Of a stretch of 6,519 bases of DNA, positions 1 through 6,330 are shown in pieces. A program made the translations under genes and the position numbers. The stretch is taken from assembly GCA_043748985.1 (NCBI GenBank), contig JAYVEG010000050.1, positions 1 through 6,519 on the forward strand, given 5' to 3'. The notes beneath the pieces are model-generated. The model saw only the letters and a program-made list of their open reading frames with translations, made no database searches and was not told where the DNA came from. Every line of letters starts with the position of its first letter. Position 1 is the stretch's first letter. The stretch comes from JBBROS01 sp043748985 (lineage in GTDB: Bacteria; Pseudomonadota; Alphaproteobacteria; Acetobacterales; Acetobacteraceae).

Positions 1-866
<866 letters not shown>

Positions 867-867
867 A

Positions 868-1356
868 ATGTCAATCGAGGCGCCAAGAGACCACACCTAT
901 ACCGTTACCGTGACCTGGACCGGCAATACCGGAACCGGGACGTCGGCCTATCGCGCCTATGACCGCGCGCACGACATCGCGGTCCTCGGCAAACCCGTCA
1001 TCCTCGGTTCGTCGGACCCGGCGTTCCGCGGCGACCGCACCCGCTACAACCCCGAGGAGATGCTCGTCAGTTCCCTGAGCACCTGCCACATGCTGTGGTA
1101 TCTTCATCTCTGCTCCGAGGCCGGAATTGCCGTCCGCGCCTACCAGGACGTGGCCGAAGGCGTCATGATCGAGGATGCCAACGGCGGTGGCCGCTTCAAG
1201 GAAGTCGTTCTCCAGCCCGAGATCACCGTCCCCCCTAGCACCGACCTGGCCCTGGCCGGGTCGCTCCACGCGCTCGCCCATACCCGCTGCTTCATCGCCA
1301 ATTCCGTCAAGTTCCCGGTCCGCTGCGAACCTGTTTTCCTGACCGCCCCGCAATGA
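868..1356 (+). CDS. OsmC/Ohr-family peroxiredoxin-like protein
   Basis: This 162-residue protein belongs to the OsmC/Ohr family, thiol peroxidases that reduce organic or fatty-acid hydroperoxides in the cytoplasm. Evidence is the N-terminal YTVTVTWTGNTGTGT strand region, the DPAFRGDRTRYNPEEML core and the paired cysteines. The peroxidatic cysteine is C73 in LSTCHMLW, preceded ten residues earlier by E63, as in Ohr. The resolving cysteine is C141 in HTRCFIANSV. C82 and C153 are additional cysteines. The length is normal for the family (about 140-160). The ATG at 868 follows the lpdA stop with one base between. The nearest purine-rich stretch (AAGGA, 844-848) is too distant for a good Shine-Dalgarno, so translation probably depends on coupling to lpdA. 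The stop TGA overlaps the pdxA ATG. It is a distinct 'GTGTSxYRAYDRAH' subfamily rather than classical Ohr, so substrate specificity is uncertain. Confidence 0.88.
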   Translation: MSIEAPRDHTYTVTVTWTGNTGTGTSAYRAYDRAHDIAVLGKPVILGSSDPAFRGDRTRYNPEEMLVSSLSTCHMLWYLHLCSEAGIAVRAYQDVAEGVMIEDANGGGRFKEVVLQPEITVPPSTDLALAGSLHALAHTRCFIANSVKFPVRCEPVFLTAPQ

Positions 1357-2309
1357 TCCCGCTTGCCCTCACCATGGGCGACCCCGCCGGGATCGGCGGC
1401 GAACTCACCGCCAAGGCCTGGCAGGCCCTCCACATGACCGGCCTCGCCTTCTTCGCCATCGACGACCCGCGCCGCCTTGCCACCCTCGGCATCCCCGTCC
1501 ACATCATTGATAACCCGCTCCAGGCCGCGGCAGCCTTCCGCCACGCGCTCCCCGTCCTGCCCGAGCCCCTCGCGACCCCCGCCGTTCCCGGCCACCCCGA
1601 CCCGGCCAACGCGCCCGCCACCATTCGCAGCATCGAACGCGCCGTCCAGCTGGTTCAATCCCGCCAGGCCGGCGCCGTCGTCACCAACCCCGTCGCCAAG
1701 AGCGTCCTCTATGCCGCGGGGTTCAAATACCCCGGCCATACCGAGTTTCTCGGCGCGCTTACCGGTTGCCCGCTTCCGGTCATGATGCTCGCCAACAGTT
1801 TTCTGCGTGTGGTGCCCGTCACGGTGCATGTCGGTCTGCGCGCCGCGCTGGACCTGCTCTCCACGGACCTCATCGTCGCCACCGCCCGGGTCGCCGCCGA
1901 CGCCTTGCGCCGGGCTGGCATCGCCGCCCCCCGGCTGGCCGTCGCCGGACTGAACCCCCATGCCGGCGAGGGCGGCGCGATGGGCACCGAGGAAGCCACC
2001 CTCGTCCGGCCCGCAATCGACGCCCTTCGCGTCCTCGGCATCGACGCCACCGGCCCCTGGCCGCCCGACAGCATGTTCACCCCCGCCGCGCGCGCCCGCT
2101 ACGACATCGCCATCTGCCTCTACCACGACCAGGCGCTTATTCCGCTGAAGACACTGGATGTCGCCAGTGGAGTCAACGTCACCCTCGGCCTTCCCATCGT
2201 CCGCACCTCGCCCGACCACGGCACCGCCTTCGATATCGCGGGCCAGGGCATCGCCGACCCCAGCAGCCTGATTGCCGCCCTCCGCATGGCGGCGGAGATG
2301 ACAGCATGA
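1353..2309 (+). CDS. pdxA: 4-hydroxythreonine-4-phosphate dehydrogenase
   Basis: PdxA is the NAD(P)-dependent, metal-requiring enzyme that oxidises 4-phosphohydroxy-L-threonine. The product decarboxylates to 3-amino-1-hydroxyacetone 1-phosphate, the substrate of PdxJ in DXP-dependent vitamin B6 synthesis. The 318-residue length is close to the E. coli enzyme (329). Visible family motifs are TMGDPAGIG (residues 7-15), TNPVAK (111-116), PGHTEFLG (127-134), GLNPHAGEGG (199-208), LYHDQ (256-260) and SPDHGTAFDIAGQG (286-299). The three divalent-metal histidines are assigned by motif and spacing as H159, H203 and H258. No Shine-Dalgarno is seen before the ATG at 1353. Its start overlaps the osmC stop as ATGA, so translation is likely coupled. 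The gene ends in another ATGA overlap with pdxJ. It looks complete and functional. Confidence 0.96.
   Translation: MIPLALTMGDPAGIGGELTAKAWQALHMTGLAFFAIDDPRRLATLGIPVHIIDNPLQAAAAFRHALPVLPEPLATPAVPGHPDPANAPATIRSIERAVQLVQSRQAGAVVTNPVAKSVLYAAGFKYPGHTEFLGALTGCPLPVMMLANSFLRVVPVTVHVGLRAALDLLSTDLIVATARVAADALRRAGIAAPRLAVAGLNPHAGEGGAMGTEEATLVRPAIDALRVLGIDATGPWPPDSMFTPAARARYDIAICLYHDQALIPLKTLDVASGVNVTLGLPIVRTSPDHGTAFDIAGQGIADPSSLIAALRMAAEMTA
2294..2297 (+). promoter_or_regulatory. Shine-Dalgarno site deciding the pdxJ start
   Basis: GGAG sits inside the end of pdxA with eight bases to the ATG at 2306. It supports this start over the longer in-frame opening at 1766. Confidence 0.6.
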
Positions 2310-3019
2310 CCCTGCGCCTAGGCGTCAACGTCGACCACGTCGCCACCATCCGCAACGCGCGGGGCGGTTGGCACCCGGATCCCTTCGCCGCCGCCCTCGT
2401 CGCCATCGGTGCCGGCGCCGACGGCATCACCATCCACCTGCGCGAGGACCGCCGCCACATCCGCGACGCCGACGTCGAGACCATGGCCGCCGCCCCCGAG
2501 ATCCGCCTTAACCTCGAAATGGCTGCGACCGACGAGATGGTCGCCATCGCGCTTCGCCACCGTCCCGCCGCCTGCTGCCTGGTCCCCGAGAAGCGCACCG
2601 AGGTCACGACCGAAGGCGGCCTGGATGCCGCCGGGCAGATCGCGGCCCTGCAGCCGAAGATCGCCGCCCTCCGCGCCGCCGGTATCCGCGTCAGCCTGTT
2701 CCTGGATCCCGATCCCCGCCAGCTTGCCGCCGCCGCGGAGCTGGCGGCCGACATCGTCGAGCTCCATACCGGCGCCTACGCCGAGGGCCGCGACGGCGAA
2801 CTCGCCCGCCTCGCCGCCGGCGCCCACCGCCTGTCCGAACTCGGCATCGAATGCCACGCCGGCCACGGCCTCACCTACGCCAACGTCCAGGACATCGCCC
2901 GCCTGCCCGAGGTCATGGAACTCAACATCGGCCACTTCCTCATCGGCCAGGCCATCATGGACGGCCTCCCCGGCGTCGTCGCCCGCATGAAGGCGCTGAT
3001 GGTGGCCGCCCGCGCATGA
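2306..3019 (+). CDS. pdxJ: Pyridoxine 5'-phosphate synthase
   Basis: PdxJ condenses 3-amino-1-hydroxyacetone 1-phosphate with 1-deoxy-D-xylulose 5-phosphate to give pyridoxine 5'-phosphate, directly after PdxA. The 237-residue TIM-barrel protein begins MTLRLGVNVDHVATIRNARG, the canonical N-terminus. It carries ITIHLREDRRHI (41-52), LNLEMA (68-73), PEKRTEVTTEGG (94-105), VSLFLDPDP (129-137) and AGHGLTYANV (185-194). By motif, H44, E71 and H187 match the catalytic His, Glu and His of the family. The frame stays open upstream to an ATG at 1766, but that 180-codon extension lies inside pdxA out of frame and has no family similarity. The ATG at 2306 has a GGAG at 2294-2297, eight bases upstream. 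It overlaps the pdxA stop by four bases, and the pdxJ stop overlaps the panC ATG in the same way. Confidence 0.96.
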   Translation: MTLRLGVNVDHVATIRNARGGWHPDPFAAALVAIGAGADGITIHLREDRRHIRDADVETMAAAPEIRLNLEMAATDEMVAIALRHRPAACCLVPEKRTEVTTEGGLDAAGQIAALQPKIAALRAAGIRVSLFLDPDPRQLAAAAELAADIVELHTGAYAEGRDGELARLAAGAHRLSELGIECHAGHGLTYANVQDIARLPEVMELNIGHFLIGQAIMDGLPGVVARMKALMVAARA

Positions 3020-3837
3020 TCGTCGCGCGCGCCCTGCCCGACCTGCATTTGGCCAGGGCCGCCCTGCCGGGCCCCGTCGCACTTGTCGCCACCATGGGCG
3101 CGCTGCACGCCGGCCACCTCGCCCTGCTCGACGCCGCCCGCGCAGAAGGCGCTGCCAGCATCGTCGCCTCCATCTTCGTGAACCCGCTGCAATTCGGCGC
3201 CGCCGAGGATCTCACCCGCTATCCCCGCACCGAGGCCAGCGACCTCGCCGCCCTCGAGGCCGCCGGCTGCGCCCTCGTCTGGGGCCCGCCCGTCGACGCC
3301 ATGTATCCCCCCGGCGCCTGCACCACCATCGACGTCGCCGGCCCGGCCGAGGGCTTCGAAGGCGCCGCCCGCCCGGGCCATTTCCGCGGCGTCGCCACCG
3401 TGGTCGCCAAACTCTTCATGCAGACCCGCGCCGACCTCGCGCTGTTCGGCGAGAAGGACTGGCAGCAGGTCCAGGTCGTCCGCCGCATGGCCACCGACCT
3501 CGATCTGCCCATCCGCGTCCTTGCCGCCGCCACCGTCCGCGAGCCCGACGGCCTGGCCCTGTCCTCCCGCAACCGCTTCCTCACCGAAGCGGAGCGCGCC
3601 CTTGCCCCAGGCCTGTATCGCGTGCTGACCAACGTCGCCGAGCAGCTCCGCGCCGGGCGTCGCGGGGCCATCGAGGAAGGTATCGCAGCCTTGGCGGTCT
3701 CTGGCTTCGTCCCCGACTATCTCGGCCTTGTGGAAGGCGAGACGATGCGCGCCCTCGACGCCCCCACCCCTGGTGCCCGCCTCGTCGTCGCGGCCCGCCT
3801 CGGCGCCGTCCGCCTGCTCGACAACGTTGCCGTCTGA
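3016..3837 (+). CDS. panC: Pantothenate synthetase (pantoate--beta-alanine ligase)
   Basis: PanC joins pantoate and beta-alanine using ATP, via a pantoyl-adenylate, to make pantothenate (vitamin B5), the precursor of CoA and of the ACP prosthetic group. At 273 residues it is slightly short of the usual 280-285. Motifs in order are VATMGALHAGHLAL (24-37, with the nucleotide-binding HxGH at 31-34), SIFVNPLQF (52-60), GHFRGVATVVAKLF (121-134), LFGEKDWQQ (143-151) and REPDGLALSSRNRFL (175-189), the KMSKS-like loop. The aromatic in GEKDxQQ is Trp here where Tyr is common. The frame stays open upstream to 2851, but the ATG at 3016 starts the family N-terminus and overlaps the pdxJ stop as ATGA. It appears to be the last gene of the operon. 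panB and panD are not in the window. Confidence 0.95.
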   Translation: MIVARALPDLHLARAALPGPVALVATMGALHAGHLALLDAARAEGAASIVASIFVNPLQFGAAEDLTRYPRTEASDLAALEAAGCALVWGPPVDAMYPPGACTTIDVAGPAEGFEGAARPGHFRGVATVVAKLFMQTRADLALFGEKDWQQVQVVRRMATDLDLPIRVLAAATVREPDGLALSSRNRFLTEAERALAPGLYRVLTNVAEQLRAGRRGAIEEGIAALAVSGFVPDYLGLVEGETMRALDAPTPGARLVVAARLGAVRLLDNVAV

Positions 3838-3850
3838 CACCAACGCCGCG

Positions 3851-4489
3851 TCAACGCATCAGCCGCCGCATCCCCCGGATGGTCTCCAACAGCCCCGTGG
3901 CATGCTCGTTCCGCCATCGCCAACGCCGCACCACGACCTCGATCAGCATGAACCCGACCGGAAGACCGGCATGCCAGCTGGTCACGAATCCGGCCCAGCG
4001 CGCCGGCACCCAAACCAGCAACGCCGCACTGCCCACCAGCTCTCCCGCAAACACCCCCACCCAGCCCCAGGTGACGGCGCGGGTGTAGCCCACCTGCCCG
4101 GCATGGAAATGCGGATTGATCCGGCTTGCCGCCCAGGTCACCAGCTCGACCCGCCCCGGTCGCAGGCTGCGTCCGAACCCCACCAGCAGCGCCCCGTACA
4201 ACAATGCGTGTGCAACCCCCGCCTCAGCCAGTAGCGCCGCCGCTGCCCCGTCGCGACCGCCCAACGCCAGCGCCGCCCACAACAAAAGGCACACGGGCAC
4301 GCCAGCCCACCGATACGGAACCGGCAACCCGCCCACCAGAATGCCGGAAGCCGCCGCCTGAACACCCGCCAGCCCGACAGCCACGCCATAACCCTGCCCC
4401 AATGCCAGGGCGATATGACTCACCACCGGCGACAGGACGGCAAAGATGGCCGCACTGCCGCGTAATCGTCGGCCAGCCGAACCTGTCAT
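3851..4489 (-). CDS. Polytopic inner-membrane protein, COG4648-like, APE-cluster associated
   Basis: This is a 212-residue, Ala/Leu/Val/Gly-rich membrane protein with about six predicted hydrophobic segments, roughly residues 13-31, 36-52, 61-78, 84-105, 139-161 and 165-188. A cytoplasm-like loop lies between the fourth and fifth segments. That loop and the following helix (SLRPGR, then YTRAVTWGW near 135-143, then a C-terminal VVVRRWRWR) resemble the COG4648 family as I recall it. Its members often sit in aryl polyene clusters beside ACP and ligase genes and have no established biochemical role. The start at 4489 is chosen because AGGG (4497-4500, minus strand) lies seven bases upstream and the first membrane helix follows soon after. 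An ATG at 4522 would add 11 polar residues (223 total) with no good ribosome site. It runs opposite to its presumed partners, diverging from the ACP gene and converging on panC with a 13-base gap. Family assignment is from recalled sequence pattern only. Confidence 0.75.
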   Translation of the reverse strand: MTGSAGRRLRGSAAIFAVLSPVVSHIALALGQGYGVAVGLAGVQAAASGILVGGLPVPYRWAGVPVCLLLWAALALGGRDGAAAALLAEAGVAHALLYGALLVGFGRSLRPGRVELVTWAASRINPHFHAGQVGYTRAVTWGWVGVFAGELVGSAALLVWVPARWAGFVTSWHAGLPVGFMLIEVVVRRWRWRNEHATGLLETIRGMRRLMR

Positions 4490-4496
4490 ACTGCTG

Positions 4497-4500
4497 CCCT
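4497..4500 (-). promoter_or_regulatory. Shine-Dalgarno site deciding the membrane-protein start
   Basis: On the minus strand this reads AGGG with seven bases to the ATG at 4489. It favours the 212-residue start over the upstream ATG at 4522. Confidence 0.5.
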
Positions 4501-4538
4501 GGCTAGGCACATCCGCATCCATCTCGCTATGTTAACGC

Positions 4539-4544
4539 AGGGAG
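4539..4544 (+). promoter_or_regulatory. Strong Shine-Dalgarno site deciding the ACP GTG start
   Basis: AGGGAG lies five bases before the GTG at 4550 and is the best ribosome-binding match in the window. It lies downstream of the in-frame ATG at 4529, which therefore cannot use it. Confidence 0.7.
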
Positions 4545-4549
4545 ACACC

Positions 4550-4849
4550 GTGACAGACCTGCAAACAGACCTTCCGGCCGAAACGCAAGACCAGACCGCC
4601 CCCGAGCACGCGCTCGCCACGCTGATCGTGGGCGCCCTGCATCTGGAGGTGGCGGCGGCCGAGATCGGGCCCGACGAAACCCTGTTCGGCGAGGGCCTCG
4701 GCCTCGACAGCATCGACGCGCTGGAACTGGCGCTGGCGATCAGCCGCGCCTACGGGTTCGAGTTGCGGTCGGACGACGAGCGCAACAAGCGCATCTTCGC
4801 AAGCCTGCGCAGCCTGTCGGCGCATGTCGAGGCGCATCGAACGAAGTAG
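4550..4849 (+). CDS. Acyl carrier protein of aryl-polyene type
   Basis: This 99-residue acyl carrier protein would carry an acyl chain on a 4'-phosphopantetheine arm in the cytoplasm. The attachment motif is GLDSIDALEL with the modified serine at S54. The surrounding acidic helices and the C-terminal segment (SRAYGFELRSDDERNKRIFASLRSL, residues 65-89, shown here in part by its key words YGF, NKRIF and SLRSL) resemble the carrier proteins of aryl polyene clusters more than the housekeeping AcpP. The GTG start at 4550 is preferred because of the AGGGAG five bases upstream. An ATG at 4529 would give 106 residues without a usable ribosome site. The stop TAG abuts the ATG of the ligase gene with no base between, implying coupled expression and a direct ligase-carrier partnership. 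APE clusters usually have two ACP genes, but only one is seen here. Confidence 0.9.
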   Translation: MTDLQTDLPAETQDQTAPEHALATLIVGALHLEVAAAEIGPDETLFGEGLGLDSIDALELALAISRAYGFELRSDDERNKRIFASLRSLSAHVEAHRTK

Positions 4850-6088
4850 ATGACCGATCGTGTGCCCTTGTTCGACCGGGCGGCCGAGGCGGCGCTGTTC
4901 CAACGGCCGGATGGCGCCGTGTCGGGACATGCCTTCCTGGCCGATATCGGGCGCGTGGCCGCTTCGCTACCCGCCGGATCCTATTTGCTCAACCAATGCC
5001 GGGATCGCTACGCGTTTGCCGTCGCGTTCGCCGCCGGGCTGATCACCGGGCGAACGGCGCTGCTGAATGGCGGCCCGGCCGAAGCCGCCGCGTTCGCGGG
5101 CGCCGTATCCGTCGACGACACCTGCCTCGATGCGCCGCCCGCTGCGCCCGCCGCATGCGCCGCCATCCCGTGCGACCATCTGGCCGCCATCGTCTTCACG
5201 TCCGGCAGCACCGGTGCGCCCATGGCCCACGAAAAGCGATGGGGCAGCCTGGTGCAACGCAGCCGGGCGGGCGGCGCTGCGTTCGGCCTGGCTGGTGGCA
5301 CGATCATCGGCACGATCCCGCCGCAGCACATGTACGGGTTCGAAACCACAATCCTGCTGCCGTTCCATGCCGACGTGTCCAGCTGGTGCGGCCCCGCCTT
5401 CTTCCCCGGCGACATGCCCGCCGCCCTCGCCGCCTGCCCCGCCCCCCGCGTGCTGGTCACCACGCCCCTGCATCTGCGTACCCTGCTCGACAGCGGCGCG
5501 GTCCTCGACCTTCGCATCGTCGTCTCCGCCACCGCACCGCTCGACCCGGCCCTGGCTGCGCGGGCCGAGGCCGCTTGGCGCGCGCCGGTGCATGAGATCT
5601 TCGGCGCCACGGAATGCGGCAGCATCGCCCACCGCCGCACCACAGCCAGCGAGGTCTGGACCGCCTACCCCGGTGTCACCCTGGCGTTGGATGATGCCGG
5701 CGCCGTCGTCACCGCGGCCTTCGCCGACCCGGTGCGCCTGGCCGACGTGTTGGACGCAGCCCCGGGCGGCTTCCGCCTGATCGGCCGCCGCACCGACGTC
5801 GTCAAGCTGGCCGGCCGCCGTGCGTCGCTGCCGGGCCTGAACCGCGTGCTGCTGGACGTGGCCGGCGTCGACGACGGCGCCTTCGTCATGCCCGACGAAG
5901 CCGATGCCCGCCTGGTGGCCGTCGTCGTGGCGCCCGGCCGCACCGGGGCCGCGATCCTGTCGGACCTGCGGCAGGTGATGGAGCCGATCTTCCTGCCCCG
6001 CCGGGTAATCCAGGTGGACCGCCTGCCGCGCAACGCGCTCGGCAAACTGCCGCGCCACGCGCTGCTGGCCCTGCTGGCGCGCGCATGA
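4850..6088 (+). CDS. AMP-forming acyl ligase, ApeH-like (presumed ACP starter-unit loading)
   Basis: This 412-residue member of the adenylate-forming (ANL) superfamily probably activates a carboxylic acid with ATP and loads it onto the adjacent ACP. In characterised aryl polyene systems the equivalent enzyme activates 4-hydroxybenzoate. Visible core motifs are the phosphate-binding loop TSGSTGAPMAHEK (117-129), PPQHMYGFETT (157-167), the acyl/adenylate-binding FGATECGS (251-258), FRLIGRRTDVVKLAGRR (308-324) that matches the hinge region, and the C-terminal LPRNALGKLPR (392-402) with the catalytic lysine K399. The protein is compact, about 100 residues shorter than typical acyl-CoA synthetases. 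Most of the reduction is before the phosphate loop, which starts at residue 117. The HMYGxE and FLPRRVIQVDRLPRNALGKLPR-like tail (380-402) are characteristic of the APE-cluster ligases as I recall them. No strong Shine-Dalgarno is seen, so translation is likely coupled to the ACP. Substrate and acceptor (ACP or CoA) are inferred. Confidence 0.87.
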   Translation: MTDRVPLFDRAAEAALFQRPDGAVSGHAFLADIGRVAASLPAGSYLLNQCRDRYAFAVAFAAGLITGRTALLNGGPAEAAAFAGAVSVDDTCLDAPPAAPAACAAIPCDHLAAIVFTSGSTGAPMAHEKRWGSLVQRSRAGGAAFGLAGGTIIGTIPPQHMYGFETTILLPFHADVSSWCGPAFFPGDMPAALAACPAPRVLVTTPLHLRTLLDSGAVLDLRIVVSATAPLDPALAARAEAAWRAPVHEIFGATECGSIAHRRTTASEVWTAYPGVTLALDDAGAVVTAAFADPVRLADVLDAAPGGFRLIGRRTDVVKLAGRRASLPGLNRVLLDVAGVDDGAFVMPDEADARLVAVVVAPGRTGAAILSDLRQVMEPIFLPRRVIQVDRLPRNALGKLPRHALLALLARA

Positions 6089-6330
6089 CCTTCACCGTGA
6101 TGGCCGACCATCCATGCCTGCCGGGCCACTTCCCGGACCGTCCGATCGTGCCGGGTGTCGTGCTCCTCGACATGATCTTCGCCGAACTCGGCCTGGCGCC
6201 CACCGCCCTTGCCGCCGTCCGGTTCATGCGCCCCGTCCGGCCTGGTGACGTCGTCGCCGTGTCACGCGACGGCACCCGCTTCGCAGGCCGGGTGGACGAC
6301 GTCGTCGTCGTGCAGGGCGTCCTAGGGTGA
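6085..6330 (+). CDS. Short hotdog-fold 3-hydroxyacyl-ACP dehydratase-like protein, ApeI-like
   Basis: This 81-residue protein carries the FabA/FabZ-type hotdog signature HPCLPGHFPDRPIVPGVVLLD (residues 9-29, key residues H15, P17, P24, G25 and D29). VRFMRPVRPGD (45-55) follows, then a short final strand ending VVVVQGVL. Dehydratases of aryl polyene clusters (ApeI) show the same HFPxRPIVPGVVLLD word, with Asp where FabZ has its catalytic Glu. In that role it would remove water from 3-hydroxyacyl-ACP intermediates to build conjugated double bonds. It is short even for the ApeI group (around 100-120 residues) and much shorter than FabZ (about 150), yet both conserved halves are present. It therefore looks like a minimal hotdog rather than a broken gene. 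The ATG overlaps the ligase stop (ATGA) and the stop overlaps the next gene's GTG (GTGA). A thioesterase role cannot be excluded. Confidence 0.8.
   Translation: MTFTVMADHPCLPGHFPDRPIVPGVVLLDMIFAELGLAPTALAAVRFMRPVRPGDVVAVSRDGTRFAGRVDDVVVVQGVLG
6314..6317 (+). promoter_or_regulatory. Shine-Dalgarno site for the GTG-start acyltransferase
   Basis: AGGG lies inside the end of the hotdog gene with nine bases to the GTG at 6327. Together with the GTGA overlap it supports a GTG start for the downstream partial gene. Confidence 0.45.

Larger units (their letters stand above)
4490..4549. promoter_or_regulatory. Divergent intergenic region, presumed promoters for both flanking genes
   Basis: This 60-base gap is the only space between divergently transcribed genes in the window, so promoters for the minus-strand membrane gene and the + strand ACP series are expected here or inside the neighbouring genes. 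It contains a short AT-richer patch (TATGTTAAC, 4528-4536, including the palindrome GTTAAC) and a small repeated CATCC motif (4510-4522). No convincing -35/-10 pair is placed well enough to name. The role is inferred from gene orientation. Confidence 0.4.

Noticed and set aside
1140..2219. Long minus-strand open frame (359 codons) opposite osmC and pdxA
   Set aside because: It is an antisense shadow of strongly GC3-biased genes, Gly/Asp/Glu/Arg-rich with no recognisable domain. The + strand genes have clear family motifs throughout.
2875..3843. Minus-strand open frame (322 codons) opposite panC
   Set aside because: It is a shadow of panC, with low-complexity Gly/Asp/Glu/Ala composition and no family signature.
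3838..3850. Terminator between convergent panC and the membrane gene
   Set aside because: The gap is 13 bases, and I see no stem-loop or T-run in it or close by. Any terminator would have to lie inside the coding ends.
3728..4506. Plus-strand open frames opposite the membrane-protein gene
   Set aside because: They are Pro/Arg/His/Ser-rich out-of-frame translations. The minus-strand frame gives regular hydrophobic helices and family-like motifs.
4510..4523. Tandem CATCC repeats as an operator
   Set aside because: Two short copies in a small gap are easily chance, and no inverted symmetry or regulator gene is nearby.
4504..4533. Possible sigma-70-like promoter (TAGGCA, 18-base spacer, TATGTT) for the ACP gene
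   Set aside because: Each box matches only four of six consensus bases. The predicted transcription start near 4540 would fall within the ACP Shine-Dalgarno, leaving an implausible leader.
4967..6058. Long minus-strand open frame (363 codons) opposite the ligase gene
   Set aside because: It has the same antisense shadow composition and covers a + strand gene with intact ANL motifs from end to end.
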